Assembly (NCBI GenBank): GCA_019671135.1
Contig: JAHRHY010000011.1
Coordinates: 620,001-684,000 of the forward strand
Direction: 5' to 3'
DNA length: 64,000 nt
DNA from: Linnemannia hyalina
Taxonomy: Eukaryota; Mortierellomycota; Mortierellomycetes; Mortierellales; Mortierellaceae
Within the stretch, counting starts at the first letter, position 1. Every line of letters begins with the position of its first letter. The notes beneath the pieces were generated by a model that saw nothing but the letters and a program-made list of their open reading frames with translations, did not search any database and was not told the DNA's origin. The translations under genes were made by a program, and so were the position numbers. This document shows, piece by piece, positions 35,271 through 45,915 of this stretch.

Positions 35271-36064
35271 AGAGCACAAGTGAAGAGGAGGGAGAGAGCA
35301 TGGTGGATCCCATGATCCTGTCGTTGGTAGTCGTTCCTAATCGTTCTTCTTCTCTTTCTACCTTTTCACCCCTAGCTATGGGCTTGTTTTGTGTTCCGTT
35401 CATCCTACCTACGTGTGCACTTGATCTGTCCTGCCCTGTCCTATCGGGTCTTCTGTTTACAGTACTTTTCTATGTGATTGTTTACAACAACAAAACAAAC
35501 ACCAATGCATGGTATGGACATGGATGTGTCTATTATTACCGAGTGCACTTCATGCTTTTCACCCCACCTTCCCACTTTTTGTTCCCATCCTCCTCCTCAC
35601 TTTATCAATTGAAGATCCCTTCGTCATGGCATGTCAACATCGACATAGCCATCTCTCTTTTTTTTTTTGTTTCTGATTTTTCGCTCTGTTCGTTGTATGA
35701 ACTGCATGGGTTGGTTGGTTGAGTACAGCACTGTGTGAGTTTACCCTTTTCATTCATTCACTCTTATCGAGTAGCATTCAAGACATACACCTTTCATTCA
35801 TTGTACTGTAGTTCCATCCAAAGCCCAATGGTGGTGGTCGGTCATGTTATATACTCATCCAGGCTCTACACTTTGCTTATTGTTTTGTTATTTCTCGTAT
35901 CGTCGTGTTTATCATAGACCATAACATGAACCCACCCCACTCGCTCGCATGTACTCTTCTTTATATGTTTTTTTAAGATGATGATGAATGAGCTGCAAGC
36001 ATGTCAAGGTTTGCCTTTTGTTTTTATTTTCGAGCCCATTCATCATAAGTAAACCCACCCTCTG

Positions 36065-36105
<41 letters not shown>
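36065..36105. repeat. Compound (TC)n-(TG)n microsatellite
   Basis: A TC repeat passes directly into a TG repeat. The compound is perfect over about 41 bases. Confidence 0.92.
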
Positions 36106-36516
36106 CTGTCAGTCTGTACGCTAGGATGCGTACTGTTAGTTGTGATTTTGTTAGCCGACTTTTGTTTTCGATGAGCCATCTCGAAATGAAAAAAAAAAAA
36201 GGTCGAGAGCAGCAATGCTTAGCAATCCATTTCCGTCCGACCGCTCCGTCCGTCTGTCCGCTCCGTCCGTCCATCGTCTATTTTGCCCAGTCCCATCTGT
36301 CCGACTGTCTGTCCGTTCATTCTACCTGCAATTTGTCCCACTCAATCAATCGTTCGCAACCCTACCCACAGACAGCCAAAAGCATATGAGAATGTGAGAT
36401 GATATGTGAACCCATCCATCACCATATTTTACTCTAAAAATAATGAAATGAAGTGTATGTGGAAGGTCGATGGACAGAAAACACATACGCGTACTCTTTT
36501 CACTTCGTACCGTACC

Positions 36517-36539
36517 TTTTTTTTTTTTTTTTTTTTTTT
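36517..36539. repeat. Homopolymer of 23 T
   Basis: Uninterrupted T run in the gene-poor region. Confidence 0.9.
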
Positions 36540-38326
36540 GTATGATGTGGTCCGTTCAAAGGAGGGGGAAAAAAAAGAGAGACTGCAGACTCGCATACAT
36601 CCTCTCAAGAAGATCAAGAAAAACATTCAGTGAGAAAAAAGGGGTCGCAGGGGGGACGCAAGACAAAAAAAAAAGAAAAAAGATGGCTGGCCTCTTTTTT
36701 TTTTTGTTACTTATTCCTGCGCCAATGTTGTTGTTTGTTAGTGCTCAGTCAGATAGAAGTTAGCATGTCGCCAGCCTCTTTTTTTTTGGTTTCAGTGGTC
36801 CATTGGGTAAGTTCATGATTCGCTTTGTTGTTGGATGTACTCTCTCTCTCCAACTTGTGAACGATGATATGAACCATTGTCCTTAGAACAGAAACTCATA
36901 GAGATGCATCCCATTGCTGGATGGTACGGGTTACCTCTTTTTATCATTTTTATTTGTTTATTCTATCCCCTTTTATTTTGTATCCATCTTTCGGTCATTG
37001 AGTATCCACGTCCATCCAGGGGAGAGACAGGTATACAGAAGGAAGGCAGGAAGGAAGGAAGGGGAGATGGATGGAGAGTAGTAAGAAGAAGAAGAAGAAA
37101 GGAGAGGACTAGTGTGGTGCAGTGGGAGTGGAGGAGACAGTGAGAGAGAAAGAGAAGGAACGCGGCAGCGCCTTTGTCCTGCGCTTTTAGACGCGTCTAT
37201 CTCACCTTGTCGACTGATTGACTGGCCGACTGAGTGAACAAAGGAATAGAGTTAAGCGATGGCTTGAACCCCATAGAGGAGTGGAAGGGGGGGGCTATGT
37301 TTTTGTTGACCTCAAGTTCCTTTCTTGTTTGTTGTTTTTTTTTTGTGGGTGAGTGAACAAAAAATAGGATGACCTTCCTACCTTTACAATTTCTCGTATT
37401 GTTTCTCTGAATGAAAATTCGTAACATAGGCATGATGGATCATGCCTCCATTGATGCAAGGAAAGGAGAAAAAAGGAAGAAGTAAAGAAGTAGGAGACGA
37501 TAGAAAAGAGGAGGAAGGAGAGAAAGATGACAGTATCTCCTTGCCCTTGAACAACCACCCCTGTTTTCTCTTTTCTGCCTTCTTTTCATTCATTCATTCA
37601 ACCATCGCTCTTTTCTTCATTTTAGTATCGATTCATATTCATTCATTTCTGATATTCATACTTTCCTTCATACTTAATCGTATTCATTCATTCATTTTGG
37701 AGCTGTGGCCGTCAATAATGAAATGCCCTTTTGAAGACAATAAAAGCAAAGCTCTGATGGAGGGATGGTGGATGAGGGGGATGACCATTTGTTTGTATGA
37801 CTACTCGGCGTCTTCTCCCATTCCCTTTTTGTTTTGCTTTCCTTTTCTGTGTGTCCATTGTTCGTTGTTGTTCAAGGAAAAGAGGAAGGATAGGAAAGGA
37901 AGGGGAAGGAGAGAAAGGGGACGAAGAGAAAAGCGAATGAGAGAGAGAAGAGAACAATTTCTTATCCTTCGTTCCTTCCTTCCTTCCTTTGATGAGATCG
38001 TATCTATCTATCTATCAATCTATCTCTCTCTCCTGCTATGTAGGAGTCTAGCCGTCAGACGCAGGATGCCAACGATGACGGGAACAGAGAACAAAGGCCG
38101 AAAAGAAGAAGAAGCGAAGAACGAGCGATAGGAGGATATAAGAGATGAAGATCGTCTTCTCCGTTGTCGTGTGTTAAGAAGCAGGAGGAGGAGGAGGGGG
38201 AGGAGGAGAATGAAAAGTTGTTCAATGGTTTGCATAGTATGTTTTTGTGGGAGAGGTGTGGCCATGGTTCGTGTGTGTTCAGTCATCATTCATGGCGGAA
38301 CCCTCTTTGTTGTTTTTATTGCTTAT

Positions 38327-38390
38327 GTTGTTGTTGCTGTTGTTGCTGTTGTTGTTATTGTGTTGTTGTTATCGTTGTTGTTGCTGTTGT
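38327..38390. repeat. TTG-rich imperfect trinucleotide tract
   Basis: Mostly GTT/TTG units with occasional GCT and ATT interruptions. It is the approximate reverse complement of the CAA-rich tract at 38742-38807. Confidence 0.85.
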
Positions 38391-38556
38391 CAACAATATT
38401 TTCCGCTGCCTTTTCCTTTTTCCTTTTCCCTTTTCCCTTTTCCTTTTTCTCTTTCTTTCTTCTTCTTTTTTCCATTTTCTCCCCACTACCCCATCCATCC
38501 CATCCACACCTCCCTCTTTACACCTTCGCTCTCAACCTGTATCCTTTACATACGCC

Positions 38557-38563
<7 letters not shown>

Positions 38564-38593
<30 letters not shown>
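38564..38593. repeat. (CT)15 microsatellite followed by CTCTTA units
   Basis: CT repeat of about 30 bases, continued by several ACTCTCTT-type units, in the presumed 5' leader of the homeodomain gene. Confidence 0.88.
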
Positions 38594-38597
<4 letters not shown>

Positions 38598-38741
38598 TCT
38601 CTTACTCTCTTACTCTCTCTCTTCTATTGCTCGAAGCAACTACAAGCCAGCCTTACTCCTCTCCCACCGTATCAACCAGAAACAGCTACTAGCAACAGGC
38701 AACAGCTACTAGCGACAAGCAGCAAGCGCCCTTTTGACTCT

Positions 38742-38767
38742 CAACAACAAAACAACAACAACAATAA

Positions 38768-38798
<31 letters not shown>

Positions 38799-38807
38799 AA
38801 CAACAAT
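38742..38807. repeat. CAA-rich imperfect trinucleotide tract
   Basis: CAA/ACA units with CAG and AAT interruptions. It ends about 200 bases before the homeodomain start codon. Confidence 0.85.
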
Positions 38808-39007
38808 AAGAGTCTCCTGCGCGCGCGCTCTCTTTTTTTTTTATTTCATTCATTTTTTGTATTCACTCTTAGCACTCACTTTGCAACTCTATTCCCCTCT
38901 TCTCTCGCCTTCTCTTTTGTCTGTCTGTCTGTACCTCTGTTGTCTCTTGACTCCCCCCCCTCTTTTCCCTCTTTTCCTTCTCCTCTTCTCTTCTCCTCCT
39001 CAATCCG

Positions 39008-42000
39008 ATGGTCGCCATCCCCTCTTCCTCACCGACCCTCGTCTCCTCCGTCTCCATCTTCTCGGCCTCCTCTGCTTCCCCTTCCCCTCACTCTCGCCAT
39101 TCTCAACCCTCTCAGCACTCTCACCACAACCATATTCAATACAACAACCACAACCACAACAACAACAAGAACAACAAGAACAACAACACCAACCAAGTCG
39201 CCCCATCATCCCCCGACTCCTCCTGCTCAAACTCCTGTGCCTCATCCCCTCGCTTCCCATGCCTCGATCCCATCTCCGGTCGCATTCTTAGCCATACTTC
39301 GTCTGGTCATATTTCTTCCTCTTTCCAACGCCCTATTATCTCTACTTCTATCTCTACCCCAAACAAGATGCAAAGGTCCTCTCCTTCCTCCTCCATCCCT
39401 TCTCCACCTGAGCACAACATCCACTACTACAACTCCTCCCTCCTCGTCAAGGGTCCCCACCCTTCCTCCACCTCCCTCGATCACGTCTTCCCCAACCCAC
39501 GCACCAAGACCCTCGGCCCCGACGACCGTTCTTCCTCCGACTACTACAATCACCGTCGCATGCACTCCAACAACAACAACAATAACAACAGCGAAGACGA
39601 CGACGCGTCATCCGTTGTTGTTGACCACCATAATAACAATAAGAACGGCAGCCACTCTCGCATAGATATCGCCAACTTGCTCTGCACCTCTGGTACAACT
39701 CCCTCTTCAAACGGACCCACCCGAAACACAACCACCAGCAACAACTCTCTCCCCCCTCCCCCTCCTCCACATACCACAAACGTCAACTCAAACGTCCACG
39801 GTCATCATCACGACCCAAAGTCTCTTTCACAACAACAACAACAACAACAACAACAGGGTCTGCGTGCCATCACCGAAGAGGCCGACGATCACGAAGTCTC
39901 CCCTCACCACCGTTACCGCCAGCTTCCCTCTTACCCCGACTCGAGAAACGGCAACCATACTAGCAACCACTACAATAACAGCAACGGCAACGCCAATACC
40001 AATGGGTCATATTCATCTACCTCGACCGGTCCCTCCCGCGAACCGTTGACCCAGCGCGTCGTTGCTGTCGATGCCCCTGGTGCAGCCCCTTCCTCCGCAT
40101 CCTACTATAGACCTCCCACCTCCTCCTCTACTTCCTCGTCTGCCTCTCACGTCGGAGCTCGCCCAGCCTCATTTTCTGCCGGTTCCACATCCTCTTCGTC
40201 ATCATCCGGACCATTGTATTCGTCTGGTGGCTCATCGTCTTCGTCGTCGTCGGCTGCTGTCTACACGTCGGCGCCCTCTCGCTCAAAGCTCCCCGGCCCG
40301 CAACAGAGGTCCGCCTCCTGGAACACAGACAGGTACCAAGATTACGGCCAAGGCCATTCGTCAACTACATCGTATGAGCAAGAGCAGCAGAGGCGTACAG
40401 ATCGCTCGAAGAGCGATTATGCGCTCCATCAACAAAACTATGGTCCATATCTGGATTCGTCACCTCCCCTGAGCGCAGCGACCCTCCCCCGGTCCAATGG
40501 CACAACCACCTCCTCTTCTTCATCGTCGTTGAACTCTGCACCCCCTTCCTCCTCTAGTGTCAAGATGCCCGCCTCAGGGGCTGAACCACCGGCTTCCTTG
40601 TATTACCAGCAACCACAACAGCAACAGCAACAGCAATCACAACCACAAGCACCTCCTTCACAACAAGCACAGCACCAACAGCAACACTCGCAACAACAAC
40701 CTTCGGCCTCCACACCAGCATTGTCCTCGTCCCCCTCTGCTTATTACTCGAATGTCCCATCGAACGGGGGTCATGGCACACCCAACAGTGTCCGCTCCCT
40801 ATCGGCGGTTTCAATGGCTTCATCGTCCTCTCGGTCCATGCGGGACTATCCTCATGCACAAAGCTCAGACAACAGTGCAAACGAACAACTCAGACGGCCT
40901 ACTCTTCCTCCGCCCTCTGTAAGTTTTTTTTTTCTCTTTTAATCTCCCTATTCTATTTACACTTCATTTTTTTTCCTCTTCTCCCCTCTCTCTTTCCCTC
41001 TCTGCCTGCCCTTTTTTATGCTTGCGTGTGTCATATGAACTGACCATGCTTACCCAATGCTGCTCAATGATCCATGCCGATTGCATAAATATTGTCCTTT
41101 TGTATTTTGTACTGTCTCTTACGCCGTGAGCACACATGCGGAATTAACACACGCGACTGCATTTTGGTCCATCTCCACCCCTTCCCCCTTTCTTCTTTCA
41201 CCCACACTTACGCATGCCTTCCACTTTTTTTATATTACTCTTTTGTTCCGGATATGAAATTCCAATCATATAGGCACTGTTGTCAGGAGCAGATGTAAAG
41301 CCTGCACGGATCTACGGACGGGACTCAACAGCAGAAGACCTTTGGACACCTCACCCTCGCCCCAGCAGAGTTGTCCCTATCGACGCACCCAACGAGAAAC
41401 GACCCTACTCTTTCGACAACTCTGCAATGCTCCCTCCAGTCCTGCCACCACCGACATCATCAGCCCCGTCGTCATCCTCGTCTTCATCGCTACTTCCATA
41501 CTCATCTGGTTACTCAAACGGCTCAATGGAGCAAAAGCAAAGGCGGATATACGGAATCGACGCTGCCGATGTCCCATCACGTTTCGCAGTACCTCCTGCT
41601 CTGCCATCTTCATATGGATCGAACGGACATTACGCAAAGCGTCCCCAGGATTCTTCCGATGGAATTGAAGGTGGTGAATCTCGAAAGCGCGTGTTTGGAC
41701 GTGACTCGGCGGATACGTACCAGCAGCGGCCCTATGGATCGAACACGACTGCTCCTTCCTCATCTGCACCTTCGTATAGCAGCGCTCCCTCCTATGGCTA
41801 CAATACACCACCGCCTCCTCAGCCCTCCGTATCGCAAAGCCACCACTACTCCTCATCGGACATGGATCGGTCCTCTAGATATGAGGAGTACAAGCATCGT
41901 GGATGGTCGAATGGTCAGCCTCCATCATCATCCTCGTCGTCAATGGCACATGGAGGACCTGCCTATGGATCTTCCGCCCCGACGTCGTCATCTCGGGCCT

Positions 42001-43193
42001 ATCCCCGTGCTCAGTCGCCAGATATTAAGCCTCCGTCATGGTACCAGGACTATGCCAACAGCGTTCTTCCCAAACCTCAGACTCAGCCTGCATACCAGCA
42101 ACAGCGCTCGGATTCAGGCTATTATGGAGGCAGCAATCACCACTACCAGCAACAACAGCACCACCATCATTCGTCTTCGCATGGCTATGGAAAGTCGTCG
42201 TCCTTGGCTGAAATCCACGAGATGGAGGAGGACGAAGACGGCAACCTCCATCGTTCGTCAAAGTCTTCCAAGCGGTCCAAGACAGGAATGGGATCGTCAC
42301 CTTCGGTTCACCCCTTCGACAATGCGGACCCCAACTCGACATCGTCCTCGTCGTCGAAATCCAAGAAGCCCAAGCGGATCAAGAATGCAGCTGGACAGGA
42401 GGACATGATTGTGATGGACGACGAGTTCTATGCAGTCAAGGCGAAGCGTAAGAGAGCGAATGCTAGTCAGCTCTCTGTCCTGAACGCGGCGTTTGAGCGG
42501 TCGTATTTCCCTTCGACCGAGGAGCGACTCCGGTTGTCGAAGCAGTGCCGTATGTGTCCCCGAACTGTCCAGATTTGGTTCCAGAACAAGCGTCAGAGTG
42601 TCAAGGCCCGTTCTGAGGCCATGGAGGCTGCCGTCAATGGAACTGCTATCACGGATGAGTTGCTTGAGTCGAGGCTGCAGATGCTGGAGGAGGAAAGCAA
42701 CGGTAGCGCTGGTGATGGACAGAAGCGATCGACGGGCGATATGATTGAGGAGGATTTCGAAGGCGACGAGGAGAGTGGTCCTGGCGAACTCGCCGATCCC
42801 TCGGCCCACCGTCGTCACCACCACAGCAGCGGTAGTGCTAGCGGCAGCAGCGGCAGCAGCAGCAGCAAGCCGAGACGTTCTTCTGGTAACCCTGCTGGCG
42901 TTAGTAGCAACGGCAACGGACACTTGACGCCCTCGGATGCGGTGATGTCGGCTCTTCATATCCAGTTGGATGGTCGCAGTGTCGATTATTTCTCGCGGAA
43001 GCGTCGTGCGACGATTGCCAAGATGGAGCGGAACGAGCAGCAGAAGAAGGAGAAGGAGGAACTGCAGCGGAAGCGTGAGCAGGAGCAGCAGTTGATCATT
43101 CAGCAGTACCAGAAGCACCAGCAGGAGCAGCTTCAGCAGCAGCGTCTCCAACAGCAGCAACAGCAGGAAGGTCAGACTGTTGGGCACAACTGA
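39008..43193 (+). CDS. Homeodomain transcription factor with long Q/N/S-rich N-terminal region
   Basis: Nuclear DNA-binding regulator. Exons: 39008-40918 and 41274-43193, phase 0, 1276 residues. The homeodomain is at about 1025-1084: the KRKRANASQLSVLNAAFERS helix region, then TEERLRLSKQCRM, then recognition helix TVQIWFQNKRQSVKARS with W1072, F1073 and invariant N1075. It is a typical 60-residue homeodomain without a TALE insertion. The preceding 1000 residues are Ser, Asn, His and Gln runs. Three copies of a short motif lie at 649 (RIYGRDSTAED), 728 (RIYGIDAADVP) and 776 (RVFGRDSADTY). A basic patch (KSKKPKRIK) lies just before the homeodomain. The C-terminus is a Gln/Glu/Lys-rich coiled coil. 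The start codon is the first in-frame ATG after the CT-rich leader; 39368 is an alternative. Confidence 0.9.
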
Positions 43194-43419
43194 GCATTCT
43201 TTGTCCGTCTTTACTAGACTCGCTTTTAAATGCATTTTTTTTTACAACTAGTCGCTCCTCAACAGCAACAACAACAACAACAACAACACACTCCCTCTTG
43301 TACCATATTAAAAAAATTACACCTTTTTGAACCTTTAAAACCTCTTGGCTGTGTCTAAATGTCTATTGCTTTTTTAACTGTTGTCTCTAATGGCGATTAA
43401 ATGATAACATGAAAAACTA

Positions 43420-45643
43420 CTACACGGCAAGGTTGTCCTTCAAGTCACGGATACGCTCATCATCATACCCGAGAACGTCCTTCAGAATCTCGTCCGTATG
43501 CTGGCCCAACAGAGGTGGTGGGATCCTGATACTAGGTTTCGTCTCCGAGTACTTTACAGCAGGACCTGTCAGTTTAATCTTTCCAGCCTTGGGGTGGTCA
43601 ATCTCCTGGATCATGTCTCGAGCAATCACCTGTGGGTGTTCAAACGTCTGAGCGATATTGTTGATGGGTGCAAAGGGGATCCCGCGACCTTCTAGTTGTG
43701 ATAACCAATATGCATTGTCCCTTGTTTGTAATCGGTCTGTAAGGATTGAGATGAGTTCTTTACGGTTCCGGACTCTATCCATATTGGTCTTGAAATCGGG
43801 CGATTCTGGCAAGTCGTTCAATTGCAAGACAGAGCATAGGATCTTGAATTGGCCGTCGTTTCCGGCACCGATCATGATGTGGGAGTCGCGGGAGGGGAGG
43901 ACTTGGTAGGGGACGATGGAGGGGTGGGATGTGCCCATTCTTTTGGCTTCTTGGCCAGAGATGAGGTAAGACGAGGCGATGTTGGCGAGGGTAACGATTT
44001 GGGCGTCGAGGAGGGAACAGTCGATGTGTTGGCCGCGTCCCGTTTTGTGGCGTGCGAGTAAGGCGGCCATGATTGCTCCGTGGGCGTATAGACCTGTTGT
44101 CAGATCTAGGTAAAGGGCAAGGTGAGAGGGTCAAGGGTTAGCTATTGATGGGTCTGCAAGAAGGTTACGGAAAGAACAAGAAACTGGGAGTGGAAGGGAG
44201 GAGGAAAGGGGGGGGGGGTGTTACCAGTGACGGCGACACCGACTTTGACGGGGGTGCCGTTCTCTTCTCCAGTGATGTACATCAAGCCAGCCTCAGCCTC
44301 GATCATGACATCGTACCCAGGCTTCATCCTGTACGGTCCTGTCTGCCCATATCCTATTTCATGTTAACAGGAAAAATGTCAGCTTCATTACAACACATAA
44401 AGCAGAGAAACAAGGGACCAACACAACCGATCCAGAAAGAAAAACAACGAGAGGAACTAACCAGTGATAGAAGTATAGATGAGACGAGGATTCAACGCCC
44501 TCAACTGTTCATACCCCAACCCCATTTCATCCAACTTTCCCGGGACATAATTCTCCACCAGGACATCACACTTCTTGACGAGGTCATGGATCAAGTCGCG
44601 GCCCTGGGGAGTTCGGATGTTGACGGTGATGGATTTCTTGTTCCTGTTGACGCCCAAGAAGTATGCGCTTTCCTGGGTCGCGGAGGAGGACGGGTCGATG
44701 TTTTTGGCGAAGGGTGGGCCCCATGCGCGAGTGTCGTCTCCACCCCTTGGGTTCTCGATCTTGATCACCTCTGCCCTATTTGTGTTATGTAAAAAAAGAA
44801 CAATTGATAGAAAGAGTGAGGAAATGCTTGTTCGCGGTATTCTTCCGTGAGTCTCGCTCGTCGTCTTCCTGTATTCCAGCAAATGATACGTACCCAAGGT
44901 CTCCAAGCAACTGTGTGCAGTAAGGTCCGGCTAAAAGAAAAATAAAGTACAAGAAGATCGATCGGTCAGTCGGGGATGGATTTAAAAAGTCCGTGACTTT
45001 GTGCACTTTGTGGAGAGGGTAAAAAAGTGACGCTCCCTCCATGTTAGAACAGTCAAGCAGGACAAACGGGCAAAAAAAAAAAAAAAAGTAAGAGACCCTT
45101 CCTTTTGGTTATTTTTTTTCAAGATCCGATGGGGGTTGATGGCTGGTGGGGTGGCAACGCCCAGATGCGCCTGTCCGTCGCGGGTGATTACTTTGAACCG
45201 AAAAGAAACAGCACAAACAAGAAAAAAAAAATTGGGGGATTGTCTGGCTCCTTACCGAGTACACGAGTGAGGTCCAGGACACGAATCCCATCCAACGGCC
45301 CCTGGGCTCCTCCCTCTGTTCCTGTAGATGCATCTGTCGTCTTGGTAGCAGATACAGGTGTTGGAGAATGGTCATGCCGCTCCTGATGAGTCTTTGACAA
45401 GAGTCCCTCCAGCGTCGTATTGCTGCCCTGGAGTATCGAAGTGGGGTCTACGCCGTCCTTGGTGTCACGTCTTTGGTCGTGTAATGGTCCAGTGAACGAG
45501 GAGAACAACGCCCTGCTTCCGGTTGCTGTGATGGCAGCAGGCCGAGGAATGGCGACGGAGGAATGCAACCGGGTCTTGAAGGAGGCTGTGACTAGAGTCC
45601 GGAGAGAGGACATGCGGTGGGGACGGGTCATTGCTGCTTGCAT
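43420..45643 (-). CDS. CoA-transferase family III (CaiB/BaiF), SUGCT-like, mitochondrial
   Basis: Transfers CoA between carboxylic acids; the closest familiar member is succinyl-CoA:glutarate CoA-transferase in mitochondria. Exons on the minus strand: 45643-45256, 44930-44894, 44775-44462, 44353-44225, 44105-43420; 517 residues. The first 100 residues are rich in Arg, Ser and Thr and lack acidic residues early ([20 protein letters not shown]), which fits a mitochondrial presequence. Family motifs follow: [45 protein letters not shown], then [20 protein letters not shown]. Next come [19 protein letters not shown] and [13 protein letters not shown]. The Asp of LLDA (about 323) aligns with the catalytic Asp of formyl-CoA transferase. 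Exon 2 is only 37 bases. Substrate is inferred. Confidence 0.9.
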
Positions 45644-45915
45644 CTTGCTTCGGCGAGGTTGTTGATGCAAGAGGAGAAGGGGAAGTAGGTGTAAGAAAAT
45701 GAAAAAGAGGAAAAGAAGAAGAAGCGAAGGGCGTAACGTTTTCAGGAACAACAACTTCTCACGGTTTTTGTACGAAGCAGTGGCGTGACTTTAAAGAGAA
45801 GCACCATCTGAGAAGGATAGATGCAATTGAAAGGCGTGTCGTCAGGGGGATTATGTTACTGTAGTTCATTATGGATGCGTCTTGTTTAATGCATACATGT
45901 ATGTAATGTCTTGTC

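Larger units (their letters stand above)
29215..39007. other. 9.8 kb gene-poor region upstream of the homeodomain gene
   Basis: No protein gene can be supported. The sequence is dominated by T, A, C and G runs, CT/GA microsatellites, ATTC-type repeats (37580-37700) and CCGT/CTGT-type repeats (36237-36320). Later parts carry TTG-rich (38327-38390) and CAA-rich (38742-38807) tracts. The short open frames are low-complexity products of these biases. The last 700 bases look like a CT-rich, CAA-rich 5' leader of the homeodomain gene. The remainder may be regulatory DNA or non-coding transcripts, but nothing in the bases proves either. Confidence 0.6.

Noticed and set aside
38247..39665. 472-codon open frame overlapping the homeodomain gene start
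   Set aside because: It is a different frame over CT-rich leader and the real exon, and it encodes Leu/Ser/Phe and Thr/Pro strings only.
42297..43235. 312-codon minus-strand Leu-rich frame
   Set aside because: It is antisense to the Gln-rich coiled coil and homeodomain; the poly-Leu arises from CAG repeats.
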